Part shown: positions 45,316-55,600 of the stretch, piece by piece
How positions within the stretch are numbered: the stretch's first letter is position 1
Layout of the letters: each line of letters begins with the position of its first letter
NCBI GenBank assembly: GCA_963851215.1
Contig: CAWKOG010000014.1
Span: 124,001-188,000, forward strand
Length of the DNA stretch: 64,000 nt
Direction: 5' to 3'
DNA from: DATKFM01 sp963851215
GTDB lineage: Bacteria; Pseudomonadota; Alphaproteobacteria; Dongiales; Dongiaceae
The notes under the pieces: generated by a model
What the model was told of the DNA's origin: nothing
The model's database searches: none
What the model saw: only the letters and a program-made list of their open reading frames with translations
Translations under genes and position numbers: made by a program

Positions 45316-46142
45316 CAATCCCCGCCTCTGGTCAGCCGCAGCGCCCGGGCATAGATCTCCCGCCGTGGCAAACCGGTGGCCTCGGTGACCGCATCGACGG
45401 CATCGCGCAGGCTCTCCCGCTTCAGTGCCGCCGCCAGCAGGCGGTCGATCTCGGCGTCATCTGGCGCTGCAGCGGCGCCCGGCGGAGCGACGACGATGAC
45501 CACCTCGCCCTTCGGCGCGCCCGCCGTGGCATAGTGATCGGCCAGCTCCCGCAGACTGCCGCGGCGTACCTCCTCGAACATCTTGGTCAATTCGCGGGTC
45601 ACCGCTGCGTCACGCTCGCCCAATGTCTCGGCCATGTCGGCCAAGGCGGCCGCCAGCCGGTTCGCGGACTCGAAGAAGATCAGCGTCGCGCCGATGCCGG
45701 ACAGATCTCCGAGCTCGCGCCGCCGCGCCACGGTCTTCGGCGGCAGGAAGCCGGCGAACATGAAACGGTCGCTGGGCAGCCCCGACAGCACCAGCGCCGC
45801 CAGCACCGCCGATGGACCGGGGATGGTCGTCACCTTGATCCCCTCGGCGATGGCGTCGCGCACCAGCTTATAGCCGGGATCGGACACCAGCGGCGTGCCG
45901 GCATCAGACACCAGCGCCACGGTCTCGCCCTCAGCCAGCCGCGCCAGTATCGCCGGGCGCATGCGGGCGGCATTATGCTCGTGATAGGCGATCAGCTTCG
46001 TCGCGATCCCCAGCCGCGCCATCAGCGGCCCGGTGACCCGCGTATCCTCGCAGGCGATCACGGCGCAGCTTCTTAACGTTTCCACCGCCCGGCGGGAGAT
46101 GTCGTCAGCATTGCCGATCGGCGTTGCCACAATTGCCAGCAT
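45315..46142 (-). CDS. rsmI: 16S rRNA (cytidine1402-2'-O)-methyltransferase RsmI
   Basis: 275 residues from ATG 46142 (MLAIVATPIGNADDISRRA). The tetrapyrrole-methylase fold is clear: ACEDTRVTGPL, SDAGTPLVSDPGYKLV, then FESANRL. It 2'-O-methylates C1402 of 16S rRNA. The frame is open to 46271, but that extension is low-complexity and overlaps the divergent lipoprotein gene, so I take the shorter form. Confidence 0.93.
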   Translation of the reverse strand: MLAIVATPIGNADDISRRAVETLRSCAVIACEDTRVTGPLMARLGIATKLIAYHEHNAARMRPAILARLAEGETVALVSDAGTPLVSDPGYKLVRDAIAEGIKVTTIPGPSAVLAALVLSGLPSDRFMFAGFLPPKTVARRRELGDLSGIGATLIFFESANRLAAALADMAETLGERDAAVTRELTKMFEEVRRGSLRELADHYATAGAPKGEVVIVVAPPGAAAAPDDAEIDRLLAAALKRESLRDAVDAVTEATGLPRREIYARALRLTRGGD

Positions 46143-46246
46143 GCCGGTCCCCGGCGCCCCATCCCGGGCCCCAGGCGGTTTACTTCCCGCGGAGCGATGG
46201 GTAGGTTTTCCCCGCGCCGGGCTGCTTGGCGCGGAGGAAGGGGACG

Positions 46247-47479
46247 ATGACTTCGATCGCGGAGCTGACATCTGACCTGTCGAAACCGTGGCTGACCCGC
46301 GCCCGGGCCGTCATCGCCGCATCGCTCCTGGCGGGCACGCTCGCCGGATGCGGCGGCAGCAACAACGTACCGGCCCCCGACACGGGGACACAAGGTCCGG
46401 CCACTGACAGCGGCGCGTTTCCCATGGCCATCCCGGAAGGGGAGCGCATCAAGGTCGGGCTGATCCTGCCGCTGACCGGCGAGTTCGCCGCCACCGGACA
46501 AGCCATGTTGAACAGCGCCCAACTGGCCTTGTTCGATGCCCAGGGCAGCAACATCGCTCTGGAGGTGCGCGACGATGCCGGCGCGCCCGGCCCAGCGGCG
46601 CAGGCCGCCCAGTCGGCGCTCGCCGACGGCGCGCGTTTCATGCTCGGGCCGCTGTTCGGCCGCAATGTCCAGGCTGTGCGGCCGGTGGTGCAGAGCAAGG
46701 CCATCAATCTGGTGTCTTTTTCCTCGGACGAAACCGTGGCCGGCGACGGCGCCTATGTCATGGGCATCCTGCCGCGGCTGCAGGTGGAGCGCATCGTCGG
46801 CTATAGCAGCCGCCAGGGGCTGAAACGTTTTGGCGCCCTCGTGCCGCAGAACGCCTATGGCCAGTTGGTCGCCGCGAGCCTGAAGCAGGCGGCGTCCGCC
46901 ACCGGCGCTGAAGTGGTGCGCGTCGAGTTTTACGATCCCACCAGCCTCGACGCGTCTTTCGCCGTCGGCCAGTTGGGACAGTTCATCGCCGGCGGCGGAC
47001 AGATCGACGCCCTGCTGATTCCCGAAGGCGATCAGCGGCTGCTGGGCATCGTCCGCAGCCTGCCCACCTTCGGCATCGATCCACTTCAGGTCAGGCTGCT
47101 CGGCTCTACCGCCTGGGAAAGCATCGGCGGCGCCGGCGAGCCGCTGCTGGCGGGCGCCTGGTATCCGGCACCCGATCCGCAGAAGATCAGCGACTTCGCC
47201 ATGAAGTATCAATCCGTCTATGGCAGCACGCCGCCGCGGGTGGCGTATCTGGCTTACGATGCGGTGTTGATGTCGGCCGCGCTCGCCGCCGGTTCGTCGG
47301 GCGCGGATTTCGGCGCCACGGCTCTGACCGATCCCAACGGCTTCTATGGCGTCGACGGCCTGTTCCGGCTGAAGCCCGATGGCGGTGTCGATCGCGGCCT
47401 GGCGATCCTCGAGGTGAACTCGGCCGGCCCGCAGATCCGCGAACCGCCGCCTCCGAACTTCGACGGGTTTATCTACTAG
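46247..47479 (+). CDS. LppC/LpoA-like penicillin-binding protein activator lipoprotein
   Basis: 410 residues from ATG 46247 with GGAGGAAGGGG upstream. The signal peptide ends in LLAGTLAGC, so Cys35 is the lipid-anchored residue. A Pro/Thr-rich linker is followed by a periplasmic binding-protein-like domain (IKVGLILPLTGEFAATGQAM through GTVAGDGAYVMGI-like segments). In Alphaproteobacteria this gene sits divergent to rsmI, as here. It probably supports peptidoglycan synthesis. Its stop overlaps that of hemW by four bases. Confidence 0.87.
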   Translation: MTSIAELTSDLSKPWLTRARAVIAASLLAGTLAGCGGSNNVPAPDTGTQGPATDSGAFPMAIPEGERIKVGLILPLTGEFAATGQAMLNSAQLALFDAQGSNIALEVRDDAGAPGPAAQAAQSALADGARFMLGPLFGRNVQAVRPVVQSKAINLVSFSSDETVAGDGAYVMGILPRLQVERIVGYSSRQGLKRFGALVPQNAYGQLVAASLKQAASATGAEVVRVEFYDPTSLDASFAVGQLGQFIAGGGQIDALLIPEGDQRLLGIVRSLPTFGIDPLQVRLLGSTAWESIGGAGEPLLAGAWYPAPDPQKISDFAMKYQSVYGSTPPRVAYLAYDAVLMSAALAAGSSGADFGATALTDPNGFYGVDGLFRLKPDGGVDRGLAILEVNSAGPQIREPPPPNFDGFIY

Positions 47480-48650
47480 GCTAGCAACTGCGCCAGCACG
47501 GCGTTAAGGCGCTGCCGGCCGGCGGCTGTGGCCCGCAGGCCTTGGTCATCCAACTCGACAAAGCCGCCCTCGATCAGCGCTTTCAGGCGCGGCGGGTCGA
47601 GAGCTGATAGCAGCGTCTCGCCGTTCTCCGCAGCGAAGCGGCTGGCGTCGATGCCCTCGGCGAGCCGCAGGCCCATCATCAGCATCTCCTCGCGCCGCGC
47701 CTCGGCATCCACCACATCCCGCTGCCGTGTCGCGTGGCCGTTTTGCTCGACCATCTCCAGCCAGGCTTCGGGCGCCCGGTGCTGCCGCGTCGCGTATTTC
47801 ACGCCCTCCAGCGTCAGCCGCCCATGGGCGCCGGGGCCGATGCCGGCATAGTCGCCATAACGCCAATAGGTCAGATTGTGGCGCGAACTCCTCGCCGGGC
47901 GTTGCGTGGTTGGAGATTTCATAGGCCGGCAGGCCGGCCTCGGCCAGCGCCTCTTGGGTCGTTTCATAAAGTGCCGCCGCCATGTCTTCATCCGGCACGG
48001 TGAAATCGCCGCGGCGCACCGCCGAGGCGAAGGCCGTCTCCGGCTCGATTGTCAGTTGATAGACCGAGAGATGATTGCCGGCGAGCGCCAGCGCTTCCCG
48101 CAACTCCTCGCGCCAGGCGGCAACGGTCTGCCCCGGCCGGGCATAGATCAGATCGAAGGTGAAGCGGTCGAAATAGCGGCGGGCCAACTCGATCGCCTGC
48201 CGCGCCTCGCCGGCGCTGTGCTGGCGGCCGAGGAATTTCAGATCGGCCTCGCGCAGGGACTGCACGCCTAGCGAGACGCGATTGACGCCGGCATCGCGGA
48301 AGGCGGCGAACTTCTCCGCTTCCACCGAGGTCGGATTGGCTTCCAGGGTGATCTCGATATTCGGCGTCTGCGTGCCAGATGCGGCGCGCCTGCTCGATCA
48401 CGGCGCCCACGGTCTCCGGCTCCATCAGCGAGGGCGTGCCGCCGCCGAAGAAGATGCTGGTGAGGCGCCGGCCCTTCGTCGACGCGCCATAATGCTCCAT
48501 CTCCCGCAGCAGCGCCCGGCGCCAGCGGCCATGATCCACCGCTGCCCGCACATGGCTGTTGAAATCGCAGTAGGGGCATTTCGACCGGCAGAAGGGCCAG
48601 TGCACATAGAGCCCGAACCCCGGCTCACGCCCGGCCGTCATCGCTGTCAC
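47476..48650 (-). CDS. hemW: HemW radical SAM heme chaperone (two frameshifts)
   Basis: The radical SAM cluster motif CRSKCPYC (Cys21, 25, 28) and FFGGGTPSLM open the protein. The frame breaks near 48362 before IEITLEANPTSVEAEKFAAF, continues with GVQSLREADLKFLGRQHS, and breaks near 47888 before HNLTYWRYGDYAGIGPGAH, ending at 47476. One extra base (GAGTTCGCG for GAGTCGCG) explains the second break. Intact length is about 391 residues. HemW hands heme to target proteins. GTG 48650 overlaps the rdgB stop as GTGA; ATG 48641 is the alternative. Confidence 0.9.
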
Positions 48651-49261
48651 TTGCGCGCGAAGCAGGCCGCGAGCAATTGCCGGAAGGCGTTCGCGCGGTG
48701 GCTGATGGCGTGCTTCTCCTGGGGATCCATTTCACCGAATGTGGTGTCGCGGCCGTCGGGAATGAAGACGGGATCATAGCCGAAACCGCGATCGCCGCGG
48801 GGCGGCCAGGTCAGGCGGCCGAACACCTTGCCCTCGAAGCTCTCGCAATGGCCGTCGGGCCAGCAAAGACTTAGCACGGCAACAAAGTGAGCGCGGCGCT
48901 CCTTGTCGCCGCTGGCGTGCAGCTTTTTCTCCACCTGCTCCATGGCCAGACGGAAGTCGCGCTTCGGCCCGGCCCAGCGGGCCGAATAGATCCCGGGATC
49001 GCCGTTGAGGGCGTCGACCGCCAAGCCGGAATCGTCGGCCAGGCAGGGCAGCTTGGCCGCGCCGGCCGCCGCGCGTGCTTTCAACTCGGCATTGGCGATG
49101 AAGGTGGCGCCGGTCTCTTCCGGCTCCGCGAGGCCGAGCTCCGCCGCCGACACCACTTCGATGCCGAGCGGACGCAGCAGGTCGTGGATCTCCCCGACCT
49201 TGCCCTTGTTGTGGCTGGCGATCACCAGCTTGCTGCCGGTGAAATTCCGCGGCGCCGTCAC
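48647..49261 (-). CDS. rdgB: dITP/XTP pyrophosphatase RdgB (Ham1 family)
   Basis: 204 residues. SHNKGKVGEI near the N-terminus, LADDSGLAVDALNG with the metal-binding acids, GFGYDPVFIPDG and ISHRANAF are all Ham1 motifs. It removes non-canonical purine nucleotides. GTG 49261 lies in a GTGA overlap with the rph stop, and the downstream hemW start uses the same arrangement, so rph-rdgB-hemW is a coupled operon. Confidence 0.95.
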   Translation of the reverse strand: MTAPRNFTGSKLVIASHNKGKVGEIHDLLRPLGIEVVSAAELGLAEPEETGATFIANAELKARAAAGAAKLPCLADDSGLAVDALNGDPGIYSARWAGPKRDFRLAMEQVEKKLHASGDKERRAHFVAVLSLCWPDGHCESFEGKVFGRLTWPPRGDRGFGYDPVFIPDGRDTTFGEMDPQEKHAISHRANAFRQLLAACFARK

Positions 49262-50004
49262 GATGCCTTTTCCGTGGCGAGCTTCTGCTGCTGGATCAGT
49301 TCGCCGATGCCCTTGCGCGCCAGGCTCAGCATGGTGGCGAACAGTTCCTCGCTGAACGGCGCCTTTTCGGCGGTGCCCTGGATCTCGATGATGCCGCCGC
49401 TGCCGGTCAGCACGAAATTGGCGTCGGCATCGGCGTTGCTGTCCTCGGCGTAGTCCAGATCCAGCACCGCGCGGCCGCCGACCACGCCGCAGGAGATCGC
49501 CGCCACATGATCCGTCAGCGGTACCCGGGTCACTGCGCCGACTTTCTTCAGATGCTGGAACGCCAGATGCAGGGCGACGAATCCGCCGGTGATCGCCGCC
49601 GTGCGCGTGCCGCCGTCGGCCTGGATCACATCGCAATCCACCTTGATCTGCCGTTCGCCGAATCCGCCGAGATCGGTCACTGCCCGCAGGCTGCGGCCGA
49701 TCAGCCGCTGGATCTCATGGGTGCGGCCGCCCTGGCGGCCCTTGGCGGCCTCGCGGTCGGTGCGGCTCTCGGTGGAGCGCGGCAGCATGCCATACTCGGC
49801 GGTGACCCAGCCGCGCCCGGTGTTGCGCAGGAAGGGCGGCACCCTATCTTCTATGCTGGCGGTGCACAGCACATGGGTGTCGCCGAACTGCGCCAGGCAG
49901 GAGCCCTCGGCATATTTGTTGACGTTGGGCAGCAGCGTCACCGCGCGCAGGGCATCGACGGCGCGGCCGGACGGCCGCTGGGCGTTGTTGGCGACAGGTT
50001 TCAT
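49258..50004 (-). CDS. rph: Ribonuclease PH
   Basis: 248 residues, full length. The start MKPVANNAQRPSGRAVDALR, then GTAEYGMLPRST-like GWVTAEYGMLPRSTESR, IDCDVIQADGG-like KVDCDVIQADGGTRTAAITG and LDLDYAEDSNADADAN are diagnostic. It is a phosphate-dependent 3'-exonuclease that trims tRNA 3' ends. First gene of the rph-rdgB-hemW operon, divergent from hrcA. Confidence 0.96.
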   Translation of the reverse strand: MKPVANNAQRPSGRAVDALRAVTLLPNVNKYAEGSCLAQFGDTHVLCTASIEDRVPPFLRNTGRGWVTAEYGMLPRSTESRTDREAAKGRQGGRTHEIQRLIGRSLRAVTDLGGFGERQIKVDCDVIQADGGTRTAAITGGFVALHLAFQHLKKVGAVTRVPLTDHVAAISCGVVGGRAVLDLDYAEDSNADADANFVLTGSGGIIEIQGTAEKAPFSEELFATMLSLARKGIGELIQQQKLATEKAS

Positions 50005-50151
50005 GGCAGGACCTCTGCGCGGCGGCGCGCGACGGAAACTCGGGCGCGCACGCTATCCGGCCCGTCCCGCCGGGTCTAGGCTTTGCTGATTTCCGGCTGA
50101 TGGCGCAAAGACTCTAAATAAATCAGCGGGAACAAGGGTAAAGTGGTTGCG

Positions 50152-50180
50152 TTGACGCTGCATACGCCCGTTACTACATT
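50152..50180 (+). promoter_or_regulatory. Sigma70-like promoter of hrcA-grpE
   Basis: TTGACG (50152-50157), a 17-base spacer and TACATT (50175-50180), 24 bases before ATG 50204. I looked for a CIRCE element (TTAGCACTC-N9-GAGTGCTAA) and see none in the rph-hrcA gap. Confidence 0.6.
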
Positions 50181-50203
50181 GATTTTGCACGCGGGACCCA
50201 CGG

Positions 50204-51266
50204 ATGAAGATGCCCGAAGGAAACACTTCTCGAACTCGGCGATCTCAACGAACGGTCTCGTCAGGTTCTCCGCCACATCGTCGATGCGTATGTGGAGACC
50301 GGCGAGCCCGTCGGCTCGCGCTCGATTTCGCGCCGCCTGGGCATGGCGCTGTCGCCGGCGACCATCCGCAATGTCATGTCGGATCTGGAAGAGGCCGGGC
50401 TGCTCTATGCGCCCCACACGTCGGCGGGCCGGCTGCCGACCGACCGGGGCCTCAGGCTGTTCGTCAACGGCCTGCTGGAATTGGGCGACCTGACCCAGGA
50501 CGAGCGCCGCACCATCGACGGCAAATGCGCCGCCGCCGGCCGCAGCGTGCCGGAGGTGATGGAAGAGGCCTCGCAACTGCTGTCCGGCCTGTCGCGGTGC
50601 GCCGGCCTGGTGGTGGCGCCGAAGGCCGAGCGCACCCTGAAGCATATCGAATTCCTCCATCTGGGCCCGGGCCGGGCGCTGGTGGTGCTGGTGACCGAGG
50701 ATGGCCAGGTGGAGAACCGGATCATCGACGTGCCCGTGGGGCTGCCATCCTCGTCGCTGATCGAGGCCTCGAATTTCCTCGCCAGCCGGCTGGTAGGCCG
50801 CACCCTGGCCGAGGCCCGCGCCGCCGTGATGACGGAGATGGAACAGCACAAGGCCGAGCTGGACGCCCTGACCAGCCGGGTGGTGGAGGCAGGCCTCGCC
50901 ACCTGGGCCGGCGGCAATATCGGCGGCGCCCTGATCGTCCGCGGCCAGGCCAACCTGCTGGAGAATGTCACGGCGCTCTCGGACCTCGAGCGGATCCGGG
51001 CCCTGTTCGCCGCCCTGGAGACCAAGGAATCCCTGGCCAAGCTCCTGGATTCCGCGGAAACCGCTGAAGGCGTTCAGATTTTTATCGGCGCCCAAAACGA
51101 GCTATTCGGCCTGGCGGGCTGCTCGATGGTCATTGCACCCTACCGGGATAGTCGGCAAAAGATCGTCGGCGCGGTCGGCGTCATCGGTCCGACAAGAATT
51201 AACTACGCCCGTGTTATACCCATGGTCGACTACACGGCACGGGTCATCGGGCGCATTCTCGGCTAA
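50204..51266 (+). CDS. hrcA: Heat-inducible repressor HrcA (frameshift near the start)
   Basis: The body (ETGEPVGSRSISRRLGMALS, then SPATIRNVMSDLEEAGLL and a C-terminal GAF-like domain ending MVDYTARVIGRILG) is a full HrcA. The conserved beginning LGDLNERSRQVLRHIVDAYV lies in frame with it but has no start codon; ATG 50204 or 50210 is one frame away, and a single extra base near 50228 explains this. Intact length is about 353 residues. HrcA represses chaperone operons at CIRCE sites; grpE follows by eight bases. Confidence 0.92.
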
Positions 51267-51274
51267 AGGTTTGG

Positions 51275-52105
51275 ATGATGAACGATCAGGAAAACGGTCC
51301 GGACGAGACGGAACCGGCCCCCGCGGCGTCGGACCGCGCGGCAAACGATTCCGTGGCCAACGACCGGGCGGCGAACGATTCCTCGGCGACGCCGGAGCCG
51401 AAGGCGACCGGGCCGACATCGGAGCCGAAGGCGGCCGGGTCCACCAAGGCCAGCCGCGAGGCCGAACTGGCGGCGGCGCTGTCCGCAGCGCAAACCCAGG
51501 TCGCCGAGTATAAGGACCACGCGCTCCGCGCCATGGCCGAGGCGGAGAACACCCGCCGCCGCACGCAGCGCGACCGCGACGAGGCGGTGAAGCATGCGCC
51601 GGCGATCCTGGCCAAGGACATCCTGGTCGTGGCCGACAATCTGCGCCGCGCCATCGAGCATGTGCCGCAGGAGGCGCTGGCCTATGACGAGGCGCTGGCC
51701 AATTTGGCCACCGGCGTGGAGATGACCGAGCGCCTGCTGCTCACCGCCTTCGAGAAGCACGCCATCCGGCAGATCAATCCGCTGGGCGAAAAGTTCGACA
51801 GCAATTTCCACCAGGCGATGTTCGAAGTGCCGGGCACCGGACAGCCCCAGGGCACCGTGGTGCAGGTGATGGAGCCGGGCTACCTGATCCATGACCGGCT
51901 GCTGCGGCCGGCGCTGGTCGGCGTGGCCAAGGGCGACGGTGCGGCGGAACCGCCACCGCCGGCCGATGATCCTGATGATATGGACTTTCTGGACGAGGAA
52001 GAAGCGCCGCCGCCCGACGACGGCCTCAGCCTCGATTTCTCGAGCCTAACGGAAGAGCCGCAGCCGGACGCGGAAACCCCGCCGGCCGACGACTCGAAAT
52101 CCTAG
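51275..52105 (+). CDS. grpE: GrpE nucleotide exchange factor with long acidic tails
   Basis: 276 residues. The core has the GrpE coiled coil (AEYKDHALRAMAEAENTRRR) and the beta-domain (FDSNFHQAMFEV, GTVVQVMEPGYLIHDRLLRPA, VGVAKG). It releases ADP from DnaK. The N-terminal 60 residues are Asp/Glu/Ala-rich, and the C-terminal 50 residues after VGVAKG are also acidic (DDPDDMDFLDEEEAPPPDD), longer than usual. ATG 51275 is directly followed by another ATG. Confidence 0.95.
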   Translation: MMNDQENGPDETEPAPAASDRAANDSVANDRAANDSSATPEPKATGPTSEPKAAGSTKASREAELAAALSAAQTQVAEYKDHALRAMAEAENTRRRTQRDRDEAVKHAPAILAKDILVVADNLRRAIEHVPQEALAYDEALANLATGVEMTERLLLTAFEKHAIRQINPLGEKFDSNFHQAMFEVPGTGQPQGTVVQVMEPGYLIHDRLLRPALVGVAKGDGAAEPPPPADDPDDMDFLDEEEAPPPDDGLSLDFSSLTEEPQPDAETPPADDSKS

Positions 52106-52626
52106 CTGGGCGCTTATCCACAGAATGTGACGCGATGATTACCGGATCATCGCAGCGGTAGCGCTTCGGCGCTGCGCCGGTCGCACTAATGGCGGTGTGA
52201 CGATGGTGTAAAGTCGTTCCATCACAACGCCGTGATGTGAAGATGTACGGTAAATTACCAAATTGTAATCGAGCCGTAAGTGCTCAAGCATTGTTGCGAA
52301 GAGCCCGTCTGGCCTAGGTTTTTCGCTAACACGCGGTCGTGGATCGCGAGCGAAAAAGGGCACACGAACAAAGTACTCTGGGTGGATCACCGGGACTGAA
52401 GAACGCCGAGGACTTTAGGGGTCTAGCTGTTCTCCAGCAGTGGCGCAGTGCGGGCGGGCAAGTCGCAATGCCGCTCCATAGCACGCGCAGTATTCCCGAC
52501 AGCAACGCGGATGCCTGAACGCAGGGCCGCAGCAACTCGATCGCACTACCCGCAGCGCTTACCTGTGACGCCTGTCACCGCAAGATCCCACGGCAACTGG
52601 TTTATCACGCGTAGGGAGTTATTGCC
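52106..52626. other. 521-base intergenic region before the RTX gene
   Basis: It starts with a hairpin GCGATGAT / ATCATCGC (52132-52153) without a T-run, a weak terminator candidate for grpE. The section 52195-52330 is AT-richer and probably carries the RTX promoter, though I see no convincing -35/-10 pair. AGGGAG at 52613-52618 is the ribosome site for GTG 52627. No gene recognised. Confidence 0.5.
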
Positions 52627-55600
52627 GTGGCAGTTTTTACTGCCAATACCGCCGTCGATTTTACGACGCTCGTTGTCACTGACATCGATGAGGCGAATAC
52701 GCTCGGCACGCCGACTACGACGAGCGTCACGTACCAAGACGGCAGTGCCACCGATACGCTCGGCGGAACAGATTTTACATTCGACTTGGACAACACGCCG
52801 CTCACCGGCACGGTCACCAGCTGGTCGCGGGCCGGTATATTCAACATTACCAGTATCCCGTCCATTTCGCTGCCCGACTTCGTCGCCGCGACAAAGGCTG
52901 GGGATACGCAGGCCGTACTCGCACTCGTATTTTCCGGCAACGACAACTTCACCGGCTCGACGTCGGCTGACCATCTCATCGGCTATGCCGGTGCGGACGA
53001 CATGGATGGCGGGAAGGCCAACGATACGCTGGACGGCGGCAGTGAGAACGATACGCTGACCGGCGACGCAGGTACTGACAGCCTCATTGGCGGTACCGGC
53101 AGTGATCTCTACATCGTCGATGCCACCGACTCGATTTCGGAAGCTGGCGGCGATGGCACCGATGAAGTCCAGTCCGCCGGCACCTTCTCGATCGCGCCCT
53201 TTGACGGCGTTGAGAACCTGACGCTGACCGGCGGTGCCGTCGCCAATGGCACCGGCAATGCCGAGAAGAATGTCATCACCGGCAATAGCGCCGCGAACGA
53301 CCTTGCTGGCGGCGATGAGGATGACACCCTGATCGGCGGCGGGGGGGCCGATGAACTTCTGGGCGAGGGCGGCAACGACTCGCTGGTCGGTGAGGCGGGC
53401 AACGACACGCTGTCGGGCGGCATTGGTGCCGACAATCTCGATGGCGGCGCCGATGCCGACTCTCTGGACGGCGGGGCCGACAGTGACACGCTGACCGGTG
53501 GCTTGGCCGCTGACACGCTGCTCGGCCAGGCCGGCATCGACTCTCTCGAAGGCGACGCCGGCGCCGATGATCTCGATGGTGGCACCGAAGCTGACACGTT
53601 GAGCGGCGGCACGGAGAATGACACTCTCGATGGCGGCGCCGCCACGGACTCCATGGCGGGCGGCGACGGCAACGACGTCTACATCGTCGATTTGACCTCT
53701 GATGTCATCGACGAATCCGCCAGCACGGGCGCGGATCTCGTGCAGTCGAGCGCCACCTTCACGCTCACCACCAATGTCGAGAACCTGACGCTCACGGATG
53801 CAGCGGACATCAACGGCACTGGCAACGGCATCGCCAACATCATCAATGGCAATGACGGCAAGAACAAGTTGTCGGGCGTGGTAGGCGCTGACAGCCTGGA
53901 TGGCGGCAAGAACGACGACACTCTTCTCGGCGGAACGGAAAACGACTTGCTGGCCGGCGGCGCCGACAATGACAGCCTCGACGGCGAGGCCGGTGCCGAC
54001 ACCCTGTCCGGCGGCGACGGCAACGACACGCTGCTCGGCAATAGCGAAAACGACAATCTAACCGGCGGCATCGGCAATGACAGCCTCGATGGCGGCGCCG
54101 GCGCTGACACGATGACCGGCGATGTCGGCGATGACACCTTCATCGTGAACGACGCCAACGACGATGTGCTGGATTCCGGCGCCGGAACGGACCTGGTCAA
54201 GTCGTCGGTCACATTCTCGATTGCCGGCGCCGGCCTGACGACCATCGAGAATCTCACCCTCACCGGCGGAGACATAGACGGCACCGGCAATGCGCTGGGC
54301 AACACCATCACTGGCAGTGGCGGTGCGAACAGCCTCTCCGGCGCCGATGGCAATGACTCTCTCGTCGGCAACGTGGGCGCGGATACGCTGGCCGGCGGCA
54401 ACAACGACGACACGCTGTCCGGTGGCGACGATGGCGACAGCCTGACCGGCGGCGCCGGACTCGATGTTCTCCATGGCGAAGGCGGGAATGATACGCTGGA
54501 CGGCGGGCCCGGCGACGACACAATGGAAGGCGGGATCGGCGACGATCTCTACATCGTCGACTTCGACGACAGATTCGATCTCTGAAGTCGGCGGCAGCGG
54601 CACCGATTCCGTGCAGTCCACAGCCAGTTTCACGTTGGCCGACGGCGTGGAAAACCTGACGCTGCAAGGCACCGCGATCAGCGGCACCGGCAATGGCGGC
54701 ATCAACCAGATCACCGGCAACGCCAGCAATAACACACTCGACGGCGGCACCGACGCGGACACGCTCACCGGCGGGGAAGGCAACGACACCTACCTCGTCG
54801 ACAACACGGGCGATGTGGTGTCTGAAGCCGGCGTCGGCGACACGGACGAAGTGCAGACCAAGGTCAATCTTCCGGCGCTGGCGGCGAATGTTGAAAACCT
54901 GACCTTGCTGACCGGCGCCACGATCGGCCTTGGCAATGAGCTCGACAACAAAATCACCGGCAATGTCGTCGCCAATACCCTCAGCGGTGCCGACGGCGAT
55001 GATTCGCTCATTGGCGATGCCGGCAATGATTTGCTCGATGGCGGCATCGGCAAGGATACGCTGAGTGGCGATGCCGGCGACGATTCGCTGACCGGCGGCG
55101 ACGATAACGACAGCCTCCTGGGCGGCGACAACAATGACAGCCTCGATGGTGGCGCCGGTAAGGACGCCCTGGCCGGCGGTCTCGGCGCGGATACCTATGT
55201 TGTCGATGACACCAACGACACGATCACAGAGACGGGCGCCGATATCGACACGGTCAATTCTTCCGCTTCATACATCCTCGGGGCGAATGTCGAAAACCTG
55301 ACGCTCACCACCGGCGCTAACATCAATGGCACCGGCAATACGTCAGCCAACATCATTGCCGGCAATGGCGGCAACAACACCCTGTCCGGTCTCGACGGCG
55401 ATGACTCGCTGAGCGGCAATGCCGGCACGGATACGCTGTCCGGCGGCAACAACAACGATACGCTGTCCGGCGGTATCGATGTGCATTTACTCTGGGCGAT
55501 GCCGGCGACGATTTGCTCGCGGGCGGCGCGGGCGCCGACACGCTGCAGGGTGGCGCGGCGACAACCAAGGATACGCTGGCCGGCGGCACCGAGAACGATC

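Noticed and set aside
46143..46271. Longer RsmI N-terminus starting at 46271
   Set aside because: The extension is Ser/Pro low-complexity and overlaps the start of the divergent lipoprotein gene; family members start near MLAIVATPIGN.
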